From a virus, in the IMG/VR virus record IMGVR_UViG_3300030419_003272, positions 1-36,948 of that record: a DNA stretch of 36,948 bases; one strand, 5' to 3'. How positions within the stretch are numbered: position 1 is the stretch's first letter; every line of letters starts with the position of its first letter. This document shows, piece after piece, positions 1-8,405 of this stretch. The notes under the pieces are model-generated. The model worked only from the letters and a program-made list of their open reading frames with translations, made no database searches and was not told the origin of the DNA. The position numbers and the translations under genes are program-made.

Positions 1-2
1 TT

Positions 3-1067
3 ACTCCTGATATTACTACAACATCTTTAGGAACTACACCATCTCCTACTACTACAACTGAGTATTGCCCTGAGCATCCGGTCCCACCGGCAGCTGAGAA
101 GCAAGGGGGCTCTAGGTATGGTCAAGGTAATAACGAATACGGATTACCTGTTGATGTAGATAACTTGAATTTAAGTTCTTATGGTACACGAATTCATATG
201 TGGAATATTTCGGATACGTCTAGACTTAAGGTTTCTAATGTATTACTGAATGGGTCTGATCCGTTTGTGTCTTGTACTAATAGTAATTGGCATGGACCTA
301 TTGGGAGATGGTGGAATGGAGCAGGTTGTGATTACTATGGCAAGTATGGGTTTGGCGCGTGGAGCCAATGGACAGTCAATCAGTTTAGAAATTTTGGTGT
401 GTTTAGGTTATTAGTTGGTGGCGACGGAGATTTGAAGACATTAGAAGAGGCTAGGTATATCCCTAACATAAGAGATCATGAAACTGGTATAGGTACAACT
501 GTATCCTCGATGCCTGGGTTAGATGGAGGGTCACCTTTTGATCAGGTCAATGCCCAAGGATATCAAATGCCCTTCGATGTCGCCTACACTGCTAGTGATA
601 TAACTTATGCTTCAGCTGTGGGAGAAAACGACATACTCGTTTCATTAAACAAATACGTAGATAACCAGGGTGTTTTTAATATGGCTGTGTCTGGGGTCGT
701 ACGTGCGTTTGGGCACGGTCTCGCTGGGTACTTTAAGTCCCCTGGTAAGATGAATGGTGTCTGGACTCATGCTTGGACAGAAGAAGGTAAAGACTTGAAA
801 TTTGCACTCAGTAGACTCCATCCAGGGTTTGCGGTACCTCCTCTTAGGATGAAGTGGGGGGCTTATTTAGATAACTATATGGATGAAGCCGCTGTATCGT
901 TGTTTGCTAATGCTAGGCATGCAGCTAATAAAAAAGTAGGGTTGCTTTCTATTATACGTTCTACAACGTCAATTGGTGGTGATGGACGGGATAGCATTTT
1001 TAATGACGCTTCCTTTGGTGTAGGCGTTAGATCACTAAATACTTTTGAACTTACTGAGTTAGTATAA
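3..1067 (+). CDS. Virion structural protein, C-terminal part (cut by window edge)
   Basis: The reading frame is open from the first full codon at position 3, so this is the 3' part of a longer gene and no start lies in the window. The first visible residues are rich in Thr and Pro, like a linker. The rest (about 300 residues) is rich in Gly, Trp, Tyr and Asn, as in beta-rich fibre or baseplate domains, with no transmembrane segment and no catalytic motif I recognise. The stop overlaps the next ATG (TAATG at 1065-1069), so the two genes are translationally coupled. Position next to another fibre-like gene and the capsid block suggests a tail fibre, baseplate or neck component. The exact role is unknown. 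Confidence 0.7.
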   Translation, partial: TPDITTTSLGTTPSPTTTTEYCPEHPVPPAAEKQGGSRYGQGNNEYGLPVDVDNLNLSSYGTRIHMWNISDTSRLKVSNVLLNGSDPFVSCTNSNWHGPIGRWWNGAGCDYYGKYGFGAWSQWTVNQFRNFGVFRLLVGGDGDLKTLEEARYIPNIRDHETGIGTTVSSMPGLDGGSPFDQVNAQGYQMPFDVAYTASDITYASAVGENDILVSLNKYVDNQGVFNMAVSGVVRAFGHGLAGYFKSPGKMNGVWTHAWTEEGKDLKFALSRLHPGFAVPPLRMKWGAYLDNYMDEAAVSLFANARHAANKKVGLLSIIRSTTSIGGDGRDSIFNDASFGVGVRSLNTFELTELV

Positions 1068-2818
1068 TGGCAGATATTAATAAAAATTTAAGATTTTATC
1101 AACCCAATGACCCCTACCAATGGCAAGTGGATAATTTGCCGTTAACTGATTTGTTGTCTAATGATATTATTCTAGAAGATCGTTTAAAGTCTTTAGAAGA
1201 TACTTTTTCTGGGTTAGGGGATAATCCGAAGGGTTCTTTCGGGTTAGGGGCTATTGCTGATTTAAAAGCATACACCGAACCTGAAACAGGAGCTACTTCA
1301 AAGTTTGGGAAGGTATTCGTCCGACCAGGGAAGTTTAACGCTCGTATGCCGGTTGCAGCTACTCGTGAGAGTGGTTGGAGAATGATGAGGGATCGAAGTG
1401 ATGTGTTCACTAACGAAAGTTTTGCTGGTACGGGTGACGACGTACTGTCTACTACGGAGACGAGCGAAGATTTTGTTAGGAGTAGCGCTGGCGCTTCTAG
1501 AACTGCTGTTGTTGAGTTCTACCCAGACCCCGATGGGAAAGACCAATCAGCTGTAATTGAGTCTTTTGATCCTGAGGAGTTTATTGATGCTAGCCCACCT
1601 TCGGAAAGATTGGACCTAGTTTATATAAAAGCAAGTCAATCCTTAGATACTGATCTTAATAAAAATGGAATGCCTGAGGCTTCTATAGGCATAGTTAAAG
1701 GTGCTTACTTTAGAACTGATCCCGCTGGGGGTCTCCAGACTACGGGTCGTAGATTTACTGATAAAAATGCTAGGTCTCGTGGTCTGACGACTGGAATGGC
1801 GGATTGTGAAGTGCCTGCGGATGCAAGGTTAGCTGGTTTTGGTACTGTGCCTATGCCAGACGACTTGGTTAATTTTTCTTGGCACCCAGCGTCTACTCCA
1901 CTTCTTGGTGGTCCTTTTGGGGAAGAGCAAGTATCTACTCAAGCTGTTTTTTGTCTCCCTGTTGCGTATGTGAGGGTTCCTTCCTGGTATGTTCAAGGAC
2001 AGCCAATCCCTCAGTCTAATGTGTATGATATAAGACCATTTTTACGTACTGCGGAACTAACATATAGTGAAAGAGCAGGGATTGCCAATTCCGTTGATCC
2101 TCATGGGAATAACCCGTTTATCACAAGAAAACACTTAGAGCGTGGTTACTTAGATGCAATTAATAATCAGCTGTCTACTAATACCAATAATATTGCTTCT
2201 AACACGGGCAGGATTGATTTAAATACAGCCAGTATTGATAGGATTGAAACTGATTTGTATGGGTTGGAGTCTCAAGAAACTACAGACTCTAAGAATTTTG
2301 AAGGGCGTATCATTGCGTTGGAAAATGCCCAATCGACTGGTGGTTCATCTGGCGGATCAACTTTTGGATTTTTGGCAGCACCCTACCCTTTTATTGAGGA
2401 TGCTCTTGCTTCTGAAATGGGGACGTATCAGAACCCTAAGAGATGGAACATAACGCTCGCGATCCCTCCTGGCGTAGCCTCTACTTTGGTGGCTGTGCAG
2501 TTTAGAGTTTTAGCAAGACATACGGGGGGCGACAGTGGTGAAGGTGGCTTATTTTTCTTCGTACCAACAGGCATCTCACCGAACCCCTTCACTACTTCAC
2601 CTAGCAACACGGCCAAGGAAGTTGTTAGGACTGGTATAAATATTGATGGAGGGCAAGCTACCTGGGGCTGTTTTGACTCTAATACTTTTTATCATGATGT
2701 GTATAAATGGCGCTCTTCAACGGGTGGCGCGTGGCAGCTAGAGTTTGCTACTTATACAGATAATCCTACTGATCCTAAGTTGCGGTTTAGTATTTATATT
2801 GATGGATACATTGCATAG
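1067..2818 (+). CDS. Fibre- or baseplate-like virion structural protein
   Basis: This 583-residue protein has no recognised enzyme motif. Its N-terminus contains the string NDPYQWQVDNLPLTDLL (residues 15-31), a type of N-terminus I associate with phage virion attachment domains; this is recollection, not a search. Around residues 365-425 there is a short coiled-coil-like stretch with Asn/Ile/Leu repeats, then a Gly/Ser linker (GGSSGGS) and a beta-rich C-terminal domain of about 150 residues. N-terminal attachment domain, helical shaft and globular tip is a common layout for trimeric fibres and whiskers. The start overlaps the stop of the previous gene. Virion role is likely; which structure is unclear. 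Confidence 0.7.
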   Translation: MADINKNLRFYQPNDPYQWQVDNLPLTDLLSNDIILEDRLKSLEDTFSGLGDNPKGSFGLGAIADLKAYTEPETGATSKFGKVFVRPGKFNARMPVAATRESGWRMMRDRSDVFTNESFAGTGDDVLSTTETSEDFVRSSAGASRTAVVEFYPDPDGKDQSAVIESFDPEEFIDASPPSERLDLVYIKASQSLDTDLNKNGMPEASIGIVKGAYFRTDPAGGLQTTGRRFTDKNARSRGLTTGMADCEVPADARLAGFGTVPMPDDLVNFSWHPASTPLLGGPFGEEQVSTQAVFCLPVAYVRVPSWYVQGQPIPQSNVYDIRPFLRTAELTYSERAGIANSVDPHGNNPFITRKHLERGYLDAINNQLSTNTNNIASNTGRIDLNTASIDRIETDLYGLESQETTDSKNFEGRIIALENAQSTGGSSGGSTFGFLAAPYPFIEDALASEMGTYQNPKRWNITLAIPPGVASTLVAVQFRVLARHTGGDSGEGGLFFFVPTGISPNPFTTSPSNTAKEVVRTGINIDGGQATWGCFDSNTFYHDVYKWRSSTGGAWQLEFATYTDNPTDPKLRFSIYIDGYIA

Positions 2819-2828
2819 TAGTAGTTGA

Positions 2829-3269
2829 ATGAAAATAGTTTTCTTAACATTAATGACTATCTTTCTTGTCGGGTGTAGCACTCTAAGCAGGGCGAGTTTT
2901 GCGGCGGGAGGTGCTGCTGCCGGATCTCTTCTAGGTCCAGGGGGAGCCGCCGCAGGGGCTGCTGGTGGAGTTATTGCTGCGGATTTGATGGGAGCAGGGG
3001 GTGGATCGTCAGGTCCACACGGACCTCACCCACAAGGTCCTACTGCATCAGCTTTCGATGAGGCTGCACAATTTTTAAGCACTCTTGGTTGGTGGTACTT
3101 AATTATTTTTATTTTAGTTCCACTTTTTACTAAAAAGGGACGTAGTTGGATTGCTAAATTAGCAACGTTACATAATACAGCAACTAAAAAAGACGTTGAC
3201 CTAACTACAGACCAACTAAATAAACTAGAGGGAATGATTTCCTCGATAACTGAAAAAGGAAAACAATGA
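2829..3269 (+). CDS. Small lipoprotein with second membrane segment (possible lysis or envelope protein)
   Basis: The 146-residue product starts with a positively charged residue and a hydrophobic stretch ending in the lipobox LVGC (Cys16), so it is predicted to be a lipoprotein processed by signal peptidase II. A Gly/Ala-rich weakly hydrophobic section follows (about 25-60), then a Gly/Pro/His linker, then a clear membrane segment around residues 90-108 and a charged C-terminal tail. Small phage lipoproteins are often outer-membrane spanins, but spanins normally lack a second membrane helix, so a holin or superinfection-exclusion role is also possible. The stop overlaps the next start (ATGA at 3266-3269). 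Confidence 0.6.
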   Translation: MKIVFLTLMTIFLVGCSTLSRASFAAGGAAAGSLLGPGGAAAGAAGGVIAADLMGAGGGSSGPHGPHPQGPTASAFDEAAQFLSTLGWWYLIIFILVPLFTKKGRSWIAKLATLHNTATKKDVDLTTDQLNKLEGMISSITEKGKQ

Positions 3270-3694
3270 AGTATCTCAATGAAGAAAGCCAGTTCACTCG
3301 CATCTCCGATAAGCATGCTAGGGCTATGATGGAAAGTGCTGGGTATGAAGTTCCTCAATTAGAGGAAGCCTCAGTTGAACCAGCCGTAGCTTCAGACTTT
3401 AGTGTGTATCGTTACGAAGATAAGCTTTTTGCTTTAACTGAAGAAGTTATTACAGCTGACGATGATCGCGATTATGTTCGGGTTGAGCCGTTGGATGAAA
3501 CCTTTATTATGGAGGTTGATGAAAATGGTGTAGAGCAGGTAGTTGAGTCTGTTGAATATGAAGGTGAAGGCTTTCTGCTTGAAGGGCTGTACAGGGATGA
3601 CGATGAAAACTTTTATGTTTGTTTAGAACGTAAAGGTGGTGACGACGAAGAGTCCGAAGAAGACGAAGAAGAAGAAGCTGAATCAGAGGAGTGA
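3266..3694 (+). CDS. Acidic head-associated protein of unknown function
   Basis: This 142-residue protein has no recognised domain. The middle (about 45-115) looks folded and beta-rich, and the last 20 residues are almost all Glu and Asp. It sits two genes upstream of the prohead protease and one gene upstream of a very basic protein. In T4 the small acidic core protein gp67 occupies a similar place before gene 21, so a prohead-core role is a reasonable inference from position and charge only. It overlaps the lipoprotein gene by four bases. Confidence 0.55.
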   Translation: MKYLNEESQFTRISDKHARAMMESAGYEVPQLEEASVEPAVASDFSVYRYEDKLFALTEEVITADDDRDYVRVEPLDETFIMEVDENGVEQVVESVEYEGEGFLLEGLYRDDDENFYVCLERKGGDDEESEEDEEEEAESEE

Positions 3695-3699
3695 TAATA

Positions 3700-5136
3700 A
3701 TGGAAAAGAGCATCATGAGCATGGCAGATGAAATTCTGGGGGGTGCTCTTTCTAACCCCTCAAAGGTTTCTCCTGACGTTTTAAATCAGCATAAAGAGGC
3801 TGAGTTGCCTGAGCTTTCGGACGCTCAAAGAGATAGTATGATTTCTGAGTCCGTTAATGAAAAGCTAGGTCCTGAGCTAAAAAAGCATGCTAAACACGGT
3901 TCAACTGAATTTGGCCCGGGTGGGGGCGTAAAGGATACTGCTGTTAATATGGGGAGTGCCGATAAGGATAAACTCTCTCCCCAGGGTAAGCGAAAGTTGG
4001 CAAGTCATCGTGCTCGTAGGGCTGCTAGAGGTGATTATCGCTCTCGGGGACAGGTTGATCGCCCTTCTATGTCCCAAGAAAAGGATTGGTCGGACGAAAA
4101 GAATCGTCAGCTTCGCCATAAGTTCAGGCGCGGTCGTAAGACTACTGGACAGCAGGGCGAAGAAGATAGAGACCGCATTAATCGCCCCCTCGACAAAGCT
4201 ACTCGCAAGTACAAGGTGCTGGGACAACAGCAGCAACGGGAAAAGTGGAGGAAAGAGTCAGAGGAAAGGCGACGTAAAGCTGGGGTACAGAAACGTGTAG
4301 AAGGTCGTAGCACGGAAATTAAAAATAAGATTATCGAAAAGCTTCGATCAGGGTCCGAAAATTTCCGGGGGATTGGGGGTACGAAACCTTATGGTACAAA
4401 TACTAGAACCGATGCCCCACCTCACGACGCACCAGATGCTGAGAAGAAAGCTTGGAAGAAGAAGAACTATCCCAACGCTGATGGGGGTCTTGCTTCCCAC
4501 CGCAGGGCGAAGGCTATTGTTGCTGCTAACAAGAAGAAAAGGGAGGCTGCTGCCCAACAGAAGGATAGTAACTCTGCTGCTAAACCGCGTGTAGAAGGTC
4601 TTAGTGCGGAAGAAGCGTTATTAAGGGCTCGTGATATCTTAAAAGAGATAGAAGTTCGGGTTAGTAAGTCAGGATTTAAGAACGCGGGTACTAAGCAAAG
4701 AACCTATACAGGGGATAAAGCAAAGAAACTAGTTAAAGCGGCTAAAAAAGGTACTGAAAAAACTCGCTACCCGGGAAGTCGGGGAGAGGGCAGCTACGGA
4801 CCATCGAATTCCATTGAAACTGATAAAAGGACAGGTCGAGTTGGACCTGATGTTACGGTTACTAAGGGTATCGGTAAAAAGAGTAAAGTAGCTGCTGAAG
4901 CTACTACGTGTGGCGCGATTGGGGTTAAGCAAGGACAGATGGCTGGTTCCGCTAACAAAGCGTATGATACCGATGCCCAACCCATGGGTAAGGACACTCC
5001 CAAAATCGCATCGGTTGACAAGAGCCTGCGTAAGGTAGGTAAGAAGACTCCTAAGAAGACCGCCAAGAAGAAGTCGGTTAAGAAAGAATCTATTGATTTG
5101 TTTTTAGACCGGATCCTTAACGAGTGCCAAAAGTAA
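3700..5136 (+). CDS. Highly basic protein, candidate internal head protein
   Basis: I place the start at the ATG at 3700, nine bases after the Shine-Dalgarno-like AGAGGAG at 3685-3691; a GTG at 3691 would fall inside that site. The 478-residue product is very rich in Lys, Arg and Ala, mostly low complexity, and ends in a histone-H1-like stretch (KKTPKKTAKKKSVKK) before a short amphipathic tail. Two modules are repeated: LASHR followed by basic residues, and RVEG-x-S-x-E. Several sites fit the T4 gp21 cleavage rule (Leu/Ile-x-Glu), including ELPE, MISE and ILKE. It is directly upstream of the protease. A DNA-binding protein packaged in the head and trimmed by gp21 is the best guess; no homologue is recognised. 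Confidence 0.6.
   Translation: MEKSIMSMADEILGGALSNPSKVSPDVLNQHKEAELPELSDAQRDSMISESVNEKLGPELKKHAKHGSTEFGPGGGVKDTAVNMGSADKDKLSPQGKRKLASHRARRAARGDYRSRGQVDRPSMSQEKDWSDEKNRQLRHKFRRGRKTTGQQGEEDRDRINRPLDKATRKYKVLGQQQQREKWRKESEERRRKAGVQKRVEGRSTEIKNKIIEKLRSGSENFRGIGGTKPYGTNTRTDAPPHDAPDAEKKAWKKKNYPNADGGLASHRRAKAIVAANKKKREAAAQQKDSNSAAKPRVEGLSAEEALLRARDILKEIEVRVSKSGFKNAGTKQRTYTGDKAKKLVKAAKKGTEKTRYPGSRGEGSYGPSNSIETDKRTGRVGPDVTVTKGIGKKSKVAAEATTCGAIGVKQGQMAGSANKAYDTDAQPMGKDTPKIASVDKSLRKVGKKTPKKTAKKKSVKKESIDLFLDRILNECQK
4294..4600 (+). repeat. Internal direct repeat in the basic head protein gene
   Basis: The 13-mer CGTGTAGAAGGTC occurs at 4294-4306 and again at 4588-4600, encoding RVEG in both cases and followed by similar codons. 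The upstream LASHR motif also occurs twice (near 4000 and 4492), which suggests duplication of a basic module within the gene. Confidence 0.55.
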
Positions 5137-5137
5137 C

Positions 5138-5749
5138 ATGTTAATAAGAGATATTTTTTCGTTCGGGGAAGTTTCTTTAATTTCAGAAGGTAGGAAAGGC
5201 TCTGGACCGTTAAAGTTCAAAGGCATATTTTCTGAGGCTGATCGCCCGAACGGAAATAAGCGTATCTACCATCGTGGACTTTTAGAGCGCGAAGTTAAGA
5301 AGCTTCAGGGCCAGATTGGTGATCGCCGCTTGCTCGGAGAGCTTGATCACCCTACTGATGAGATCGTGCATCTTAACAACGTTTCTCATGTTATTACTAG
5401 GTTAAGCATGCAAGGTTCCCATGTAATGGGCGAGGGGGAAGTTTTAAATACTCCTTCCGGTAAAGTTCTTGCTGAGCTTCTTCGCGCTGGTGTTAAACTT
5501 GGTATTTCTTCTAGAGGTACTGGATCTGTTGATTTAGATGAGTCTGGCTCTACTTATGTTGTGGGGGAAAACTACAATATGATTACATTTGATATGGTGT
5601 CTGAGCCCTCTAGTCAGGATGCATTTCCTTCTATTGCTGAAGGTAAACAATTGAATGAAGTTCGTGAGCCTATTGTTGAGGAACTAAAACATTTCCACAA
5701 TGATCGAATTTATATCACTGCTTTAAAGCGACGGTTGGGCAAACTTTAA
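5138..5749 (+). CDS. 21: Prohead core protease, T4 gp21 family
   Basis: This 203-residue protein matches the T4 gp21 prohead protease family (MEROPS S77) in length and motifs. The N-terminal block NGNKRIY (38-44) is typical. GELDHP (67-72) carries the candidate catalytic His71, GISSRG (122-127) carries the candidate nucleophile Ser124/125, and a conserved FDMVSEPS (151-158) follows. In T4 the enzyme degrades the scaffold and trims capsid and core proteins after Leu/Ile-x-Glu before DNA packaging. The gene is followed by the scaffold and major capsid genes in the T4 order 21-22-23. It starts one base after the stop of the basic protein gene. Confidence 0.93.
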   Translation: MLIRDIFSFGEVSLISEGRKGSGPLKFKGIFSEADRPNGNKRIYHRGLLEREVKKLQGQIGDRRLLGELDHPTDEIVHLNNVSHVITRLSMQGSHVMGEGEVLNTPSGKVLAELLRAGVKLGISSRGTGSVDLDESGSTYVVGENYNMITFDMVSEPSSQDAFPSIAEGKQLNEVREPIVEELKHFHNDRIYITALKRRLGKL

Positions 5750-5807
5750 AAAAATATAGCATTTGTTTTAACCGTATAGTACATAATCTTAGATTACGAG
5801 AATCAAC
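5750..5807 (+). promoter_or_regulatory. Leader before the scaffold gene with small inverted repeat
   Basis: This 58-base gap is AT-rich and holds the inverted repeat TAATC-TTA-GATTA (5784-5796), 12 bases before the scaffold ATG. No T-run follows, so it is not a terminator. It may be a weak promoter or operator region giving scaffold and capsid genes their own transcript. There is no exact late-promoter octamer. Confidence 0.25.
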
Positions 5808-6416
5808 ATGAGTAATAATCTTGAAAAACTAGTTGAAGCTCTCCCCAAGGGTCTTACTGAGACCGGCATTGAGGAAGTTGCTTCTTTATTAGATGAAGTT
5901 GTTGAGGAGCGTGTCGCTGATGAGATTAAGCTCATTGAATCAAAGGTCAAAGCTTTTTTACGGACCAAGATTGATGAGTTGAAGGAATCGGCTCGCCGCG
6001 AACTTGAACTGGATGACGAATTAGTGCGCTCGAACAAGGTGCTTAATGCTATTAAGACCATTGTTGCGGGGGAACTCGAAAGCACTGATTTCAACAATGC
6101 TGCTAAGCAGTATGAGTTAGAAAACAAAGATCTCCAGGAACAGCTTGAGGCTGCTACTGCTCAGCTCAACGAAACACTGAACACAGTCAGTTTATTGGAG
6201 TCTAAGTTGGACCACCAAGAAACTGAGCTTAGTCAACTCACTGAAGCACTTGTTACAGAACAGGAAAAGGCTGAAGTTCCTTTCAAGTCTTCTGAGTCGG
6301 CGGTCATGATTACAAATGAAAGTCATGACACAAACCAAGGTCTTCCCGATTCGGCCCGGGGGAATTTCTTCCTGAATGAGGACGTAATTCGTTTGTCCCA
6401 ACTTCAAAGGAACTAA
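5808..6416 (+). CDS. 22: Prohead scaffolding core protein, T4 gp22-like
   Basis: The 202-residue product is strongly helical and charged, with little aromatic content. A long coiled coil spans about residues 100-160 (Leu/Glu/Gln heptads). It lies exactly between the gp21-type protease and the major capsid gene, where T4 has gene 22. T4 gp22 (269 residues) forms the inner core of the prohead and is digested by gp21. Several Leu/Ile-x-Glu sites fit that fate. Sequence similarity to T4 gp22 is low, so the call rests on composition, size and gene order. Confidence 0.8.
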   Translation: MSNNLEKLVEALPKGLTETGIEEVASLLDEVVEERVADEIKLIESKVKAFLRTKIDELKESARRELELDDELVRSNKVLNAIKTIVAGELESTDFNNAAKQYELENKDLQEQLEAATAQLNETLNTVSLLESKLDHQETELSQLTEALVTEQEKAEVPFKSSESAVMITNESHDTNQGLPDSARGNFFLNEDVIRLSQLQRN

Positions 6417-6419
6417 AAT

Positions 6420-8015
6420 ATGTTAAACAAAGAAATCTCAAATACTTTAGTCGAGAAGTGGAGTCCGATTCTTGAAGGTGTGAACGATGAATACACTCGC
6501 GAGACTACTGCCGTCCTTCTTGAGAACCAAGCTCGTCATATTCTGAACGAGGCTCAAAAGGATGGAATCCTCTCGGAGGCCACCCCAGGGAACGCTCCCA
6601 CTACGGTTGGCACCATCGGCACTTTCCAGAAATTCGCTTTTCCTCTCGTGCGTCGGGTTTTCCCCGAATTGATTGCTAACAAGGTTTGCGGTGTCCAGCC
6701 TATGCAGGGTCCTGTCTCCCAGATTTTCTATCTGGGTTTTGATCGTGCTACTGATACGCGCCGACAGACTGTTTATAGCAAGTACAACCTTACCTATGCT
6801 CAGGGTGGTTTAGAGGCCATTGGTGATGCGACTACTCAATGGAATGGACCGGAGTTAAGTGGTGCCTTGGATGATCTTGCCCCGTCGGCTTTTGATCTTT
6901 CGAACGTTAAGGCAGAAATGACTAACGCATCGGCAACGGTGGGTGGTCAAATCGCTGCGTTCCCTGTTTCGGGGCGTACTGTTGGTTATGATGTTTCGAG
7001 TGGTGAAGTTCTTGGTACGGTGGTTAGCCCTGAAGGTCAACTTTCTACTCTTGATTTTGATCCGACTCCGAACGGTGTTATCCCTGAGATTAACTTCCAT
7101 ATCGAGCAGCAGGCTGTGACTGCTCGTACGCGTAAGTTCCGCGCTCTGTGGACCTTAGAAGCTGCGCAAGACCTTCGTGCTTATCACAACCTTGACCTTG
7201 AGCGTGAACTTACTGACCTTCTTGGTAAGGAAGTTGCTCTTGAAATCGACCGTGAGCTTATTGAAGATATGCGCGGTATTGCATACGATGTCACTGGCGC
7301 TGGATTCAACCGGGAGATGTTGGACATGCCTAACAGCAACAACATTACCGGTGCGGGTACATCCCAGCCTGCGCAGACGTTTGACCCAGGCGACTTCTTA
7401 TACGAGACTACTGGCCTTGGGACCGCCCCTGGTGGTGGGTTATACCAGAGCAATGCAAACGTGTTTTTCGTAGATTTTGCATCAACGTCAATGAACCTTA
7501 GCCCTCGTCATTTGGGTCAGGCTTATGCCAACTTGCTTGCTACCCTGAACTTTGCTGCTCAGGACATCTACAAGAGCACGTATCGTGGTGCTGGTAACTG
7601 GATTATCACATCGCCTCTGATGGCTGCTGTTCTTAATTCTGCCTCCAAGCTTGAGGGCGGTGTTAAGTCTGGTAACTGGGAGGGCCAACTCGGTGCTAAC
7701 ATCAACTACGCTGGCAAGCTGCAAGGCATGTTCGACGTATACGTTGATCCCCTTTATCCTGATGATGAACTTCTGATGGGCTACAAGGGCTCTTCGCCGA
7801 TGGATTCGGGTTTTGTATACTCACCTTACATCCCACTCCAGATGTTGCCTACCATCACGGATCCAGAGACGTTCCAACCCCGTAAGGGCTTGCTCACTCG
7901 CTACGGCAAAGCCGCAGTGACTCCTGAGTCTCGCTTCTTCCGAGTCATCCGCGTTGTGGGTGCTGGTTCGAACTTCTTGTTCCGACCAGGCAAGCTTAGC
8001 AATCCTACTGCCTAA
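6420..8015 (+). CDS. 23: Major capsid protein, T4 gp23-like
   Basis: The 531-residue product is close to T4 gp23 in length (521) and follows protease and scaffold genes. A Shine-Dalgarno AAAGGA (6405-6410) precedes the ATG. The N-terminal 50-odd residues are helical and charged, like the gp23 delta domain, and are followed by two sites fitting the gp21 rule: LNE/A (after Glu44) and LSE/A (after Glu53). Gly- and Ala-rich sequence after that resembles the start of mature gp23*. Motifs typical of the family, such as FPLVRRVFPEL (74-84) and RKGLLTRYGKA near the C-terminus, are present. Codons look richer in C than in flanking genes, as expected for a highly expressed gene. A strong terminator follows. 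Confidence 0.93.
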   Translation: MLNKEISNTLVEKWSPILEGVNDEYTRETTAVLLENQARHILNEAQKDGILSEATPGNAPTTVGTIGTFQKFAFPLVRRVFPELIANKVCGVQPMQGPVSQIFYLGFDRATDTRRQTVYSKYNLTYAQGGLEAIGDATTQWNGPELSGALDDLAPSAFDLSNVKAEMTNASATVGGQIAAFPVSGRTVGYDVSSGEVLGTVVSPEGQLSTLDFDPTPNGVIPEINFHIEQQAVTARTRKFRALWTLEAAQDLRAYHNLDLERELTDLLGKEVALEIDRELIEDMRGIAYDVTGAGFNREMLDMPNSNNITGAGTSQPAQTFDPGDFLYETTGLGTAPGGGLYQSNANVFFVDFASTSMNLSPRHLGQAYANLLATLNFAAQDIYKSTYRGAGNWIITSPLMAAVLNSASKLEGGVKSGNWEGQLGANINYAGKLQGMFDVYVDPLYPDDELLMGYKGSSPMDSGFVYSPYIPLQMLPTITDPETFQPRKGLLTRYGKAAVTPESRFFRVIRVVGAGSNFLFRPGKLSNPTA

Positions 8016-8033
8016 CGCTTAGCTCTTAATTAG

Positions 8034-8077
8034 AAAAGAAGAGTCGTGCTTTTTGTAAGTGCGGCTCTTCTTTTTGT
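8034..8077 (+). terminator. Rho-independent terminator after major capsid gene
   Basis: A 15-bp stem with three G-T wobbles (8036-8050 pairing with 8058-8072), a seven-base loop and a T-run (8071-8075) lie just after the capsid stop codon. It probably separates the abundant capsid transcript from the neck genes. Confidence 0.85.
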
Positions 8078-8103
8078 CTATATACAAGTAGAGGTTTATA
8101 ATT

Positions 8104-8397
8104 ATGAAATATAAGAATACTCGAGGATACGCTGTTAGGGTTATTAATAGTGCCGGTAACGTTGTTATGCTTGGTGGGCACGCAGAACTAGATGATCCCG
8201 GTCTTTCAAGTCGCCCTTATTGGGTGGTAGAAGTTTCAGATGCAGTGCCTGAGGAGCAAGTGGTAGAAGAAACGACATTGACGGCTACTTCCGAGGAGAT
8301 AGTAGTGGAAGAGACTGTCGCAAAGACTGTCGCAAAGACTGTCGCAAAGAAAGCAAAAAAGAAAGCTTCTTCTAAGAAGACTTCATCCGATAAGTGA
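8104..8397 (+). CDS. Small protein with Lys-rich repeated tail
   Basis: This 97-residue protein has a compact N-terminal part (about 1-45, beta-rich, with a GYAVRV start) and an acidic Val/Glu linker. It ends in a Lys/Ala/Ser tail built on the repeat TVAK. Shine-Dalgarno GAGG lies at 8091-8094. It sits between the capsid terminator and the gp13-like gene. A small capsid- or neck-associated protein with a nucleic-acid-binding tail fits the position, but I recognise no family. Confidence 0.6.
   Translation: MKYKNTRGYAVRVINSAGNVVMLGGHAELDDPGLSSRPYWVVEVSDAVPEEQVVEETTLTATSEEIVVEETVAKTVAKTVAKKAKKKASSKKTSSDK
8314..8349 (+). repeat. Three tandem copies of a 12-base coding repeat
   Basis: The unit ACTGTCGCAAAG is repeated three times without change at 8314-8325, 8326-8337 and 8338-8349. 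It encodes TVAK three times and could expand or shrink by slippage without breaking the frame. Confidence 0.85.
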
Positions 8398-8405
8398 GTT
8401 AATCT

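Noticed and set aside
2635-2642. Exact T4 late-promoter octamer TATAAATA
   Set aside because: It lies deep inside the fibre-like gene with no gene start downstream nearby. Another copy at 14454-14461 is also inside a gene. Chance in AT-rich DNA is enough.
8314-8349. CRISPR-like or iteron repeats
   Set aside because: The three units are adjacent with no spacers, lie in frame within a gene and encode a repeated peptide.
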